A stretch of DNA of 64,000 nucleotides from NCBI RefSeq assembly GCF_006438925.1, contig NZ_RCZA01000009.1, positions 124,300-188,299 of the forward strand, read 5' to 3'. A program made the translations under genes and the position numbers. The stretch comes from Pseudomonas mandelii (lineage in GTDB: Bacteria; Pseudomonadota; Gammaproteobacteria; Pseudomonadales; Pseudomonadaceae). Below are positions 42,627 to 51,125 of this stretch, piece after piece. A model generated the notes under the pieces. The model was not told the origin of the DNA, did no database searches, and saw only the letters and a program-made list of their open reading frames with translations. Every line of letters begins with the position of its first letter. Position 1 is the stretch's first letter.

Positions 42627-43571
42627 TCAAGAGGCAGCCTTGGCCGTCAACTGCTCCCGACAATAATCGGCAAACAGCTGCGCCGGTTTGGTCAACTGCC
42701 CGCGCTTCAACCACGCTGCCACCAGCCCTGAGCCGGTGACGTCTTCGACGATGTCCACGCACACCACTTTCTGGCCGTCATAGGTGCATTCCGAGTGCGG
42801 CCGGGTGACCAGGATCGAGAAGCCGAACCCTTGCCCGACCATGCCCCGGACCATCTCGATCGACGGTGAGCTGAAGGCGATATTCGGCGTCAGCCCCAAC
42901 TCTTCGAACAGGCTGACGAAATAGGTCCGGCTCGGTTGCACGTCCAGCAAAATCATCGGCTCCAGGCACAGATCACGCAGCGACACTTGCTTGAGCTGAG
43001 CAAAACGATGATCCGCCGGCAGCAACGCATAAGGTCGTTGCGCCGGCATCAGGGGTTCGGTCTGGATGGTGGCGTCGAGGTCGTGTTCATACAGGATCGC
43101 CAGGTCGAAGGTGCCCGAGGTCAGGCCTTGCACCAGCTCTTGCTGTTCGCCGTCGCGGATACGGATTTTCACCCCCGGATACAGCGCCGAGAACCCGGCA
43201 ATCAACTGCGGCAGGTACAGCGGCGCGACCGTTTCGAAGCAACCGATATCGATTTGCCCGGCCACCACGTCGTTGTCGGCGAGGGCGTTCTGTTCGAACT
43301 CCTTGGCCATGCGCAGCAGTTCCTGGGCCTTGCGGTAGAAGCGTGCGCCGCTGGGGGTCAAGGACACGCCTTGGGCGTGATGCCGGATCAGCAGTTGCAC
43401 GCCGAAGCTGTCTTCCAGGCCTTTGATCGCCGTGGAAATCGCCGGTTGGGCGATGTATAGCTTGCGCGACGCCTCGGCGACGCTGCCGCATTCGACGGTG
43501 GTGATGAAGTACTTCAATTGACGCAGGTTGTAGGCAGCCACGGCAAACCTCGGGGTGGATGATGTCGACAT
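42627..43571 (-). CDS. LysR-family transcriptional regulator
   Basis: 314 residues: N-terminal winged HTH (about 14-73; LRQLKYFITTVECGSVAEASRKL, AQPAISTAIKGLED) and a periplasmic-binding-like effector domain (about 100-300). CbL/CysB-type subgroup cannot be fixed by eye. ATG 43571 is the likely start; the long frame upstream runs into the neighbour. Divergent from the aldehyde dehydrogenase gene 180 bases away, the usual position of a LysR regulator for its target. It likely controls the ALDH-aminotransferase unit and perhaps the ABC importer that shares an upstream block. Confidence 0.9.
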   Translation of the reverse strand: MSTSSTPRFAVAAYNLRQLKYFITTVECGSVAEASRKLYIAQPAISTAIKGLEDSFGVQLLIRHHAQGVSLTPSGARFYRKAQELLRMAKEFEQNALADNDVVAGQIDIGCFETVAPLYLPQLIAGFSALYPGVKIRIRDGEQQELVQGLTSGTFDLAILYEHDLDATIQTEPLMPAQRPYALLPADHRFAQLKQVSLRDLCLEPMILLDVQPSRTYFVSLFEELGLTPNIAFSSPSIEMVRGMVGQGFGFSILVTRPHSECTYDGQKVVCVDIVEDVTGSGLVAAWLKRGQLTKPAQLFADYCREQLTAKAAS

Positions 43572-43665
43572 CCAGGCAATTTTCGCGCCGACTGCATCCG
43601 TTCTGACGACGGTGTTGTTGTGCCTGAACAATAACCACATACCGCGCCACCGGGGAGATCGGCTG

Positions 43666-43733
43666 CCCAGTTTTTTCATGGTCTGCGAAGACATTTTTAC
43701 TATTTTTACTGGACACAGGCCTGGGCCACCATC
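43666..43733 (+). promoter_or_regulatory. conserved upstream block of the aldehyde dehydrogenase gene (copy 1)
   Basis: The block begins CCCAGTTTTTTCAT, has 11 bases of spacer, then ACATTTTTACTATTTTTACT (a tandem 9-base repeat TTTTTACTA/TTTTTACTG) and a GGCCTGGGCCA end. It aligns without gaps to 46828-46895, 49 of 68 bases identical by hand count, which lies upstream of the ABC importer. It ends 18 bases before ATG 43752. It probably holds regulator sites or the promoter; the LysR protein encoded next door is the natural candidate. Confidence 0.6.
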
Positions 43734-43751
43734 CAATCCACAAGAAAGCCC

Positions 43752-45260
43752 ATGGAGCATCTGAACGTGTTCGAGCTTACATTCTGGCAAAACAAAGCCG
43801 CTGCGCTGCGGTTTCCCGATCAGGCCGTGATCGACGGCAGACCCTGTGCGGCGCAGTCGGGGCAGACCTTCGCCGCGATCAATCCCGCCACCGGCCAGTG
43901 CCTGGCCAACGTGGCCGCGTGCGGCGATGAAGACGTGGACGCCGCGGTGCGCAATGCGCGGCAAGTGTTCGAGGCCGGAACCTGGTCGGCGCGTTCGCCG
44001 AATGAGCGCAAGCAAGTGCTGTTGCGCCTGGCCGATCTGATCATGACCCACCGCGAAGAACTGGCGCTGCTCGATTCGCTGAACATGGGCAAACCGGTGA
44101 TGGACGCCTACAACATCGACGTACCGGGCGCCGCCGGGGTGTTTCGCTGGTACGCCGAAAGCCTCGACAAACTCTATGACCAGATCGCCCCGAGCGCACA
44201 GAACGTGCTGGCGACCATCACCCGCGAAGCGCTGGGCGTGGTCGCTGCCGTGGTGCCCTGGAATTTCCCGCTGGACATGGCCGCGTGGAAACTCGCACCG
44301 GCGTTGGCAGCGGGCAATTCGGTGATCCTCAAACCCGCCGAGCAGTCACCGTTTTCCGCCCTGCGTCTGGCCGAGCTGGCGCTGGAAGCCGGGCTGCCGG
44401 CAGGCGTGTTGAACGTGTTGCCGGGGCTGGGCGAGCAGACCGGCAAAGCCCTCGGTCTGCATCCGGACGTCGATTGCCTGGTGTTCACCGGCTCCACCGA
44501 AGTCGGCAAATATTTCATGCAGTACTCCGCGCAATCGAACCTCAAACAGGTGTGGCTGGAGTGCGGCGGCAAGAGCGCCAATCTGGTGTTTGCTGATTGT
44601 CAGGACCTCGACCTCGCTGCAGAGAAAGCTGCGTTCGGGATCTTCTTCAATCAGGGTGAAGTGTGCTCGGCCAACTCGCGGTTGTTGGTGGAGTGTTCGA
44701 TTCATGACGAGTTCGTCGAGCGCCTCAAAGTGCAGGCCGAACGTTGGCAACCGGGTGATCCGCTGGACCCGTCGAGCCGTGCCGGGGCGATTGTCGACAG
44801 CCGCCAGACGGCACGCATCATGAAGTTTATCCAGCAGGCCGAACGCCAAGGTGCAACGAAGCTTTGTGGCGGTCGACAGTCGATTTTCAACGGCTCCGAC
44901 AACTTCATTCAGCCGACCATTTTCACCGGCGTGACGCCGGACATGCCGCTGTTTCGCGATGAGGTGTTCGGCCCGGTGCTGGCGGTCACGGCGTTCGATG
45001 ATGAGGCCCACGCCTTGCAACTGGCCAACGACAGCGTCTACGGTTTGGCCGCGTCGCTGTGGACCGACGACCTCAACCGCGCCCACCGCGTGGCGCGGCA
45101 ATTGCGAGCCGGCACGGTGTCGGTCAACAGCGTCGATGCGCTGGATGTGACCGTGCCTTTCGGTGGCGGCAAACAATCCGGTTTCGGCCGCGACCTGTCG
45201 CTGCATTCATTCGATAAATACACCCAGTTGAAGACCACCTGGTTTCAGCTGCGCTCATAA
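43752..45260 (+). CDS. aldehyde dehydrogenase (PuuC-like)
   Basis: NAD(P)-dependent oxidation of an aldehyde to an acid. 502 residues, soluble, with the general base Glu270 in LECGGKSANLV, the nucleophile Cys305 in NQGEVCSANSR, VVPWNFPL and FTGSTEVGK. Closest by eye to gamma-glutamyl-aminobutyraldehyde/PuuC-type dehydrogenases. The start is either ATG 43752 with a weak ribosome site (AAGAAAG) or GTG 43767 with GGAG nine bases upstream. The aminotransferase follows after 31 bases; together they would turn an amine into its acid. Divergent from the LysR gene. Confidence 0.88.
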   Translation: MEHLNVFELTFWQNKAAALRFPDQAVIDGRPCAAQSGQTFAAINPATGQCLANVAACGDEDVDAAVRNARQVFEAGTWSARSPNERKQVLLRLADLIMTHREELALLDSLNMGKPVMDAYNIDVPGAAGVFRWYAESLDKLYDQIAPSAQNVLATITREALGVVAAVVPWNFPLDMAAWKLAPALAAGNSVILKPAEQSPFSALRLAELALEAGLPAGVLNVLPGLGEQTGKALGLHPDVDCLVFTGSTEVGKYFMQYSAQSNLKQVWLECGGKSANLVFADCQDLDLAAEKAAFGIFFNQGEVCSANSRLLVECSIHDEFVERLKVQAERWQPGDPLDPSSRAGAIVDSRQTARIMKFIQQAERQGATKLCGGRQSIFNGSDNFIQPTIFTGVTPDMPLFRDEVFGPVLAVTAFDDEAHALQLANDSVYGLAASLWTDDLNRAHRVARQLRAGTVSVNSVDALDVTVPFGGGKQSGFGRDLSLHSFDKYTQLKTTWFQLRS

Positions 45261-45291
45261 CAGCCGCTAATAACAAAACGGAGAACTGGCG

Positions 45292-46662
45292 ATGACCACA
45301 CCACGTGAAACCCGCGACTACCAGGCCGCCGATGCTGCGCACCACATCCACGCATTCGTCGATCAAAAAGCGCTCAACGATGAAGGGCCTCGAGTGATGG
45401 TCCGTGGCGAGCGTCTGCACCTGTGGGACAACGATGGTCGGCGTTACCTCGACGGCATGTCCGGGCTGTGGTGCACCAACCTCGGTTACGGGCGCAAGGA
45501 CCTGGCCGCCGCCGCATCCCGACAACTGGAGCAGTTGCCGTACTACAACATGTTTTTCCACACCACTCACCCGCAGGTGATCGAGCTGTCGGAGTTGCTG
45601 TTCAGCCTGTTGCCGGGGCACTACAGCCACGCGATCTACACCAACTCCGGCTCCGAGGCCAACGAGGTGCTGATCCGCACCGTGCGTCGTTACTGGACGA
45701 TCCTCGGCAAGCCCGAGAAGAAAATCATGATCGGTCGCTGGAACGGTTACCACGGTTCCACCCTGGCGGCGACGGCGCTCGGTGGCATGAAATTCATGCA
45801 CGAAATGGGCGGCATGATTCCCGACATCGAACACATCGATGAGCCGTACTTTTTCGCCCACGAGGGCAACCTGACCCCGGCTGAATTTGGCCTGCGGGCG
45901 GCGCAGCAGCTGGAAGCGAAGATTCTCGAACTCGGCGCGGACAAGGTCGCCGGGTTTATCGCCGAACCGTTCCAGGGCGCTGGCGGGATGATCTTTCCAC
46001 CCGAGAGTTACTGGCCGGAAATTCAGCGGATCTGCCGTAAATACGACGTGCTGTTGTGCGCTGACGAAGTGATCGGCGGCTTCGGTCGTACCGGTGAATG
46101 GTTCGCCCACGAGCACTTCGGTTTCGAGCCGGATACGTTGTCCATTGCCAAGGGTTTGACCTCGGGTTACATCCCCATGGGCGGTCTGATTCTGTCGAAG
46201 AAAATGGCTCAGGTACTGGTGGAGCAGGGCGGGGTGTTTGCCCACGGCTTGACCTACTCCGGGCACCCGGTGGCCGCGGCGGTGGCCATCGCCAACCTCA
46301 CGGCATTACGCGATGAAGGGGTGGTGGCGCGGGTCAAGGATGACATCGGGCCGTACCTGCAACAGTGCTTGCGCGAGGTGTTCGGCAATCACCCGTTGGT
46401 GGGCGATATTCAGGGTGTCGGCATGGTGGCAGCGCTGCAATTGGCGGAGGACAAAACCAGTCGCAAGCGCTTTGCCAATGAGAACGACATTGCCTGGCGT
46501 TGCCGCACGATTGGCTTTGAAGAGGGGGTGATCATTCGCTCGACGTTGGGGCGGATGATCATGGCGCCGGCGTTGATTGCCAGTCGGGAAGAGGTTGATG
46601 AACTGGTCGGCAAAACCCTGAAAGCCGTTGATCGTACGGCGCAGGAATACGACCGGCTCTGA
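45292..46662 (+). CDS. class III aminotransferase (omega-amine/SpuC-like)
   Basis: PLP-dependent transfer of a terminal amino group, probably to pyruvate. 456 residues, with Lys287 in SIAKGLTSGYIPMGG, FADE-type motif LLCADEVIGGFGRTG, TNSGSEANEVLIRT and EPFQGAGGMIFPP. The fold and length match SpuC/taurine-pyruvate/omega-transaminases. ATG 45292 has CGGAGAACTG upstream. Coupled to the aldehyde dehydrogenase before it, it would form an amine-to-aldehyde-to-acid pathway. The following ABC importer probably feeds the substrate, but the compound cannot be told from sequence. Confidence 0.9.
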   Translation: MTTPRETRDYQAADAAHHIHAFVDQKALNDEGPRVMVRGERLHLWDNDGRRYLDGMSGLWCTNLGYGRKDLAAAASRQLEQLPYYNMFFHTTHPQVIELSELLFSLLPGHYSHAIYTNSGSEANEVLIRTVRRYWTILGKPEKKIMIGRWNGYHGSTLAATALGGMKFMHEMGGMIPDIEHIDEPYFFAHEGNLTPAEFGLRAAQQLEAKILELGADKVAGFIAEPFQGAGGMIFPPESYWPEIQRICRKYDVLLCADEVIGGFGRTGEWFAHEHFGFEPDTLSIAKGLTSGYIPMGGLILSKKMAQVLVEQGGVFAHGLTYSGHPVAAAVAIANLTALRDEGVVARVKDDIGPYLQQCLREVFGNHPLVGDIQGVGMVAALQLAEDKTSRKRFANENDIAWRCRTIGFEEGVIIRSTLGRMIMAPALIASREEVDELVGKTLKAVDRTAQEYDRL

Positions 46663-46682
46663 TCTGAAATTAGTGTGATCCT

Positions 46683-46759
46683 AAAAAGATCGCAGCCTTC
46701 GGCAGCTCCTACAGGAGATCGCATTCCTATGTAGGAGCTGCCGAAGGCTGCGATCTTTT
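46683..46759. repeat. REP pair, family B variant
   Basis: AAAGATCGCAGCCTTCGGCA...CTCCTAC (46683-46712) with its inverse (46731-46759). It has the family B ends but the CGTTTCACTCGA middle is replaced by the shorter TTCGG. Lies after the aminotransferase stop and may end its transcript. Confidence 0.85.
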
Positions 46760-46827
46760 GCTTTTGATAGCGCTTTGCACTCTCCCCGTGCACCCCCGCC
46801 AATCCCGCCCTTTTACGGCGCACGCTA

Positions 46828-46895
46828 CCCAGTTTTTTCATCGCTCGCCTCGACATATTTCCTAATTTTCCTAATCCCGGCCTTGGGCCAACATC
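46828..46895 (+). promoter_or_regulatory. conserved upstream block of the ABC importer (copy 2)
   Basis: CCCAGTTTTTTCAT, 11 bases, ACATATTTCCTAATTTTCCT (tandem TATTTCCTA/ATTTTCCTA) and GGCCTTGGGCCA. Ungapped match to 43666-43733. It ends 128 bases before ATG 47024, so the leader here is long. The rest of the 361-base gap between the aminotransferase and importer holds the REP pair above and otherwise no gene or hairpin I can support. Confidence 0.6.
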
Positions 46896-47023
46896 GACTT
46901 CGCCAGTCAGCCAAACGCTGCTCGCCGAAAGGTCCATCAGAGACCTCAGGTGACAGCCGATTTCCATGGCCGCTGGCCGTACTGCCCATGACAAAACTAA
47001 ATCAACAGCTTTGGGAGTGCTCC

Positions 47024-48010
47024 ATGATCAAGTCCTTGCTTACCCGCTTCGCACATCCACTGGCGGTCACCGCCATCGCCGCGACGGTCGCCACCAGCGC
47101 CCAGGCCGGCACCCTCTCTATCGGCCACACCACATGGGTCGGCTACGGCACGCTCTACCTGGCTCAGGACCTGGGCTACTTCAAGGAAAACGGTTTGACC
47201 GTTGAATTACCCGTCGTCGAAGAAGCGTCGATGTACATGGCCGCGCAGGCCTCGGGCGAATTGTCGGGCTCGGCGTCGACCATCGACGAGGTGCTCAAGT
47301 ACCGCCCGCAATTCTGCTTCAAAGCGGTGGCCGCACTGGACGACAGCCATGGTGGCGACGGTGTACTCGTGGGCAAGGACGTCAAGAGTCTGCAGGAGCT
47401 GAAAGGCAAAGCCGTGGCGGTGAACGAAGGTTCGACCTCGCAGTTCTGGTTGTCTTACCTGCTGAAAAAGCACGGCATGACCATGAGCGACATCACCGTG
47501 CAGAACATGACGGCTGACGACGCCGCCACCGCGTTCATCGCCGGTCGCGTGCCAGCTGCCGTGACGTGGGAACCGCACCTGTCGATGGTTCGCAGCAAGC
47601 AACAAGGCAAGGTGCTGATCGACAGCAGCAGCACGCCGGGGGTGATTGTCGACGTGGTCGCGCTCAACTGCACGGTCATCGAGAAGCAGCCGGAAGACGT
47701 CAAGGCGTTGGTGGCCGGTCTGTACAAGGCGGTGCAGTACACCAAGGATCATCCGCAAGAAGCTTACAAAATCATGGCCAAAGGCGTCGGCGGTTACCTC
47801 GCCGATCCGAAGGAACTGGCCGCTGCCGCGCAGGGCGTGCGCTTCTACGATCAGGCCATGAGCGAGAAACTCCTTGGCTCGCCGGGCAAGCCGGGCGACA
47901 GCGAACCGCTGATCAAACTGGCCAACGAGACCGCCAGTGAATTGCAGGGCAAACCCTACAACGTCAGCAATGACGACCTGATCGACAACCGCTTCGTCAG
48001 CCCGCTCTAG
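47024..48010 (+). CDS. ABC transporter substrate-binding protein, NitT/TauT type
   Basis: 328-residue periplasmic binding protein of the SsuA/TauA/NMT1-like group. Signal peptide ends at about AQAGT (residue 29); then LSIGHTTWVGYGTLYLAQDLGYF, VAVNEGSTSQFWLSYLL and AAVTWEPHLSM. No lipobox. The group binds sulfonates, nitrate, pyrimidine precursors, and related small molecules. ATG 47024 is chosen for the signal peptide, with GGGAG upstream. First gene of a three-gene importer operon with permease (nine bases later) and ATPase. The conserved upstream block ties it to the aldehyde dehydrogenase unit. Confidence 0.9.
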   Translation: MIKSLLTRFAHPLAVTAIAATVATSAQAGTLSIGHTTWVGYGTLYLAQDLGYFKENGLTVELPVVEEASMYMAAQASGELSGSASTIDEVLKYRPQFCFKAVAALDDSHGGDGVLVGKDVKSLQELKGKAVAVNEGSTSQFWLSYLLKKHGMTMSDITVQNMTADDAATAFIAGRVPAAVTWEPHLSMVRSKQQGKVLIDSSSTPGVIVDVVALNCTVIEKQPEDVKALVAGLYKAVQYTKDHPQEAYKIMAKGVGGYLADPKELAAAAQGVRFYDQAMSEKLLGSPGKPGDSEPLIKLANETASELQGKPYNVSNDDLIDNRFVSPL

Positions 48011-48019
48011 GAGGTTTGC

Positions 48020-48823
48020 ATGTTCAAGCGCAATTCATGGCTGAGCCGCTGCATCACGCCCAAGACCGGTTTGCCGGTGTCGGTGATCTGGAGCGCGAGC
48101 GGTCTGGCCTGGGTGTTGTTGGTCGGCCTGTGGGCCGGGTTGTCTTACGGCGGCGTGGTGCCGGGCATGTTCCTGCCGACACCGGGTGCGGTGGTCGAGG
48201 CCGCCGTGCGCCTGGGCCGCGACGGCACGCTCGGTCTGCATGTGTGGGCCAGCCTCGAAGTGGTAATGGTCGGCTTCATCGTGTCGTCGCTGGTGGCGGT
48301 GCCACTGGGGTTGCTGATGGGCAGCTTCCGTATCGTTCAGGCGTTCCTTGAGCCGATGGTCAATTTCATCCGCTACCTGCCGGTCACTTCGTTCGTACCG
48401 TTGTTCATTCTGTGGATTGGTATCGGACTGGAGCAGCGGGTGTCGGTGATCATCTTCGGCGTGTTCTTCCAGCAACTGGTGATGATCGCGGACGTGTCCA
48501 AAGGCATTTCCAAGGACCTGATCAACGCCTCTTACACCCTTGGCTCGAACCGTCGCGATGCGGTGCTGCATGTGATCGCTCCGGCGTCATTACCGGGTGT
48601 GCTCGACACCTTGCGCGTGACCATGGGCTGGGCCTGGACTTACCTGGTGGTCGCTGAGCTGGTCGCGGCTTCAAGTGGTCTGGGTTACTTGAGCCTTAAA
48701 GCCATGCGCGGCTTTCAGGTGGATGTGATTTTCCTGGCAATCGCGATCATCGGCCTGCTGGGCCTGGTCACCGATCAACTGTTCCGTTTTCTCCGTCTGA
48801 GGATCGCCGCATGGGCTCAGTAA
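48020..48823 (+). CDS. ABC transporter permease, NitT/TauT type
   Basis: 267-residue inner-membrane protein with about six helices and the BPD_transp_1 signature (MIADVSKGISKDLINASYTLG, the EAA loop region, with DAVLHVIAPASLPGVLDTLR). ATG 48020 has AGGAGG eight bases upstream. It overlaps the start of the ATPase gene by 13 bases, so translation is coupled. Partner of the binding protein at 47024 and ATPase at 48811. Confidence 0.92.
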   Translation: MFKRNSWLSRCITPKTGLPVSVIWSASGLAWVLLVGLWAGLSYGGVVPGMFLPTPGAVVEAAVRLGRDGTLGLHVWASLEVVMVGFIVSSLVAVPLGLLMGSFRIVQAFLEPMVNFIRYLPVTSFVPLFILWIGIGLEQRVSVIIFGVFFQQLVMIADVSKGISKDLINASYTLGSNRRDAVLHVIAPASLPGVLDTLRVTMGWAWTYLVVAELVAASSGLGYLSLKAMRGFQVDVIFLAIAIIGLLGLVTDQLFRFLRLRIAAWAQ

Positions 48824-49647
48824 GCGCCGTCAACCCTCGTTTCGTCACGTCACAGGCCGCCCCGGTGCACGCCGCACCACGGCTGCAAGTGGACAAGGTC
48901 AGCCTTCGCTATCAAAAGCCCGACGGTGGCGTGTTCACCGCGCTGGACAAGGTGTCGTTCGAAGTGCCGGATCAGCAATTCGCCGTGCTGGTGGGGCCTT
49001 CGGGCTGCGGCAAGTCGAGTCTGCTGTACCTCACGGCGGGTTTGAATGAGCCCACGGAAGGCGAGATCTACGTTGGTGGCCAGCAAGTTCAAGGGCCGGG
49101 TGCGGATCGCGGCATGGTGTTCCAGAGCTATACGCTGTTCCCCTGGCTGACGGTGCGGCAGAACGTCGAGTTCGGCCTCAAGCGTCGCGGTATGGCGGCC
49201 GCCCAGCGCAAGGAGATCGTCGACTACTACGTCAACGAAGTCGGCCTGACCGGGTTTGCCGACAACTACGCCAAGCAGCTGTCCGGCGGCATGATGCAGC
49301 GCGTCGCCATTGCTCGGGCGCTGGCCAACGATCCGCAAATCCTGCTGATGGACGAACCCTTCGGCGCGCTCGACAGCCAGACGCGCCTGCAAATGCAGCA
49401 GCTGTTGTTGCGGGTCTGGGGCAACAGCAAGAAGACTGTGTTGTTCGTGACCCACGATATCGACGAGGCGATTCTGCTGGGCGACCGGGTCTACGTGATG
49501 GGCGCTCGGCCTGGGCGGATCAAACAGATTCTGGACGTGCCGATCGAACGCCCACGGACCCTGGACATGGTGATGGAGCGCTCGTTTATCGACATGAAGC
49601 GCAAGATCTTCGGGCTGCTACATGATGAGCTTGAAGAGGAACATTGA
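48811..49647 (+). CDS. ABC transporter ATP-binding protein, NitT/TauT type
   Basis: 278-residue ATPase: Walker A GPSGCGKSSLL, signature LSGGMMQRVAIARAL, Walker B LLMDEPFGALD, H-loop THDIDEAILLGDRV. An N-terminal extension of about 40 residues precedes the ABC core. The SsuB/TauB-type sequence fits the binding protein and permease upstream. ATG 48811 overlaps the permease gene end; the operon closes about 20 bases before a REP pair. Confidence 0.93.
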   Translation: MGSVSAVNPRFVTSQAAPVHAAPRLQVDKVSLRYQKPDGGVFTALDKVSFEVPDQQFAVLVGPSGCGKSSLLYLTAGLNEPTEGEIYVGGQQVQGPGADRGMVFQSYTLFPWLTVRQNVEFGLKRRGMAAAQRKEIVDYYVNEVGLTGFADNYAKQLSGGMMQRVAIARALANDPQILLMDEPFGALDSQTRLQMQQLLLRVWGNSKKTVLFVTHDIDEAILLGDRVYVMGARPGRIKQILDVPIERPRTLDMVMERSFIDMKRKIFGLLHDELEEEH

Positions 49648-49666
49648 CCGTGCGCTATCTATCCCT

Positions 49667-49754
49667 GTGGGAGCGAGCCTGCTCGCGAAGGCGGCAGTAC
49701 ATTCAACGTTGATGTTGCCTGGCGCACCGCTTTCGCGAGCAGGCTCGCTCCCAC
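49667..49754. repeat. REP pair, family A
   Basis: Arms GTGGGAGCGAGCCTGCTCGC (49667-49690) and inverse (49731-49754), between the converging ends of the ABC ATPase and the EEP-family gene. Confidence 0.9.
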
Positions 49755-49775
49755 AGGTTTTGCATAGGGCGGAGG

Positions 49776-50855
49776 TTAGGGCGCCGCCGGCAAGAGGAAA
49801 CGGGCGATCACCGGCAGGTGATCGGAGATCCGCAAGGTGTCGTCCTGCCTCACCGTCGCCTCGACCCGGTTGATCCGCGGACTGTAGAACAGGTAGTCGA
49901 CAGTCCGGTCCGGGCCGTTCAAGCCCGGATCATTCGGGTAATGGGTCAACCACCGCGCCCGATCGATGCCGCTGGCTTCACTGTTGGTCGGGATCATCGG
50001 GTATTTGTCCCACAGCACATGCAGCGCGCTGTCGGCGGAGTAGGGCGTGCGTTGTTCGTCGGGCAGGCGTCGAAATTGCCCCAGCGGCAACAGGTTGAAG
50101 TCCCCACCGATCAACCACGGCGTGCCGCGGCTTTCGAACTTGTCGAGGACTTTGACCGTGGCCGTCACCTGAGATTGCAGCGTTTCGTCGGGCGGGATGA
50201 TGCGGTCCAGATGGGTGTTGAGCACCGCTATCTGACCGCCGTCGCTCAACGGCAGATACGTGACCAACAAGGCATTTTTCGGTTTGAACTGGCGGGTGAT
50301 GAAGTTAGCCGGCGCAATCGGTAATTGCAGGCGTTCGGCGTGTTCGATCTGGTAGCGGCTGAGGGTGGCCAGTTGCCGGCCGACGCTGCCGAAAATGTGC
50401 GGCTCAGGCACGAAGTCGGCTTTCCAGTCGAAGGCGTGAGTGCTGCACGGATACAGGTCCGCGACTCGCTCCTGAAGCAGCTTGAACTGGTCTTGGTAAT
50501 CGCTGGCCTTGGCGCCTTCATCGAGCTCCTGCAACAGCACGACGTCCGGTTGCTCGTCGCGGATCACCCGCGCCACTTCATCGAGGCTGAAAGCCATGTC
50601 TTCGGGCGTGGGTTTTTCGTCATTGCCGGCCGCCAGGTCATTCCAGAACACGTAGCGTTTTCCCGCCAGGTACTGGACGTTCCAGGTCATCACCTTCAGC
50701 GCCTGACCGGGCACCAGCGTCGGTGCCTGGGCGTTGCAACTGACCGGCAAGGCTTCCTTGGCTTCGGGGCGCCAGGTCAGGTTGTAGATCAGCAAGGCAA
50801 TCAGGCCGGTTACGGTCAACAGGCCCAGCAGGGTGTAGCGCAGTAGACGGGTCAT
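49776..50855 (-). CDS. endonuclease/exonuclease/phosphatase family protein
   Basis: 359 residues. One N-terminal membrane helix or signal anchor (about 5-25), then an EEP domain: metal residues in MTWNVQYL, LLQELDEG, NTHLDRI, GGDFNLLP, and the C-terminal DTLRISDHLPVIARF. It could be a nuclease, a phosphatase or a phospholipase-like enzyme in the periplasm; no family can be named by eye. ATG 50855 is chosen for the signal anchor. Single gene bounded by a REP pair and a family C element. Confidence 0.87.
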   Translation of the reverse strand: MTRLLRYTLLGLLTVTGLIALLIYNLTWRPEAKEALPVSCNAQAPTLVPGQALKVMTWNVQYLAGKRYVFWNDLAAGNDEKPTPEDMAFSLDEVARVIRDEQPDVVLLQELDEGAKASDYQDQFKLLQERVADLYPCSTHAFDWKADFVPEPHIFGSVGRQLATLSRYQIEHAERLQLPIAPANFITRQFKPKNALLVTYLPLSDGGQIAVLNTHLDRIIPPDETLQSQVTATVKVLDKFESRGTPWLIGGDFNLLPLGQFRRLPDEQRTPYSADSALHVLWDKYPMIPTNSEASGIDRARWLTHYPNDPGLNGPDRTVDYLFYSPRINRVEATVRQDDTLRISDHLPVIARFLLPAAP

Positions 50856-50962
50856 GGCTCGGCTTATAGCGTTACAAAAGTTGACCCCGAGCATAACCGA
50901 GCGTCGGGTTTAATCCCAAGAGTGAAACGGCCTGCCCATCAATTAGCCGAAACACGCACCCT

Positions 50963-51107
50963 GTAGCAGCTGGCGAAGCCTGCGTTCGGCTCGGGCCGCG
51001 TTCGGACGAAGCAGTCGTAAAATCAGTGCTCTCGGTGAATCAGGTAGACCGCGCTCGCCGGATTTACGACTGCTTCGCAGCCGAACGCAGGCTTCGCCAG
51101 CTGCTAC
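50963..51107. repeat. large REP-like inverted repeat, family C
   Basis: GTAGCAGCTGGCGAAGCCTG... (50963-50990, with ACGAAGCAGTCGTAAA to 51022) pairs with 51063-51107 (TTTACGACTGCTTCGCAGCC ... CTGCTAC). Same family as 29265-29396. In the left arm TCGGGCCGCGTTCGG is inserted or duplicated relative to the right arm. Confidence 0.85.
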
Positions 51108-51125
51108 AGGGGGGCGCGTCGTTCT

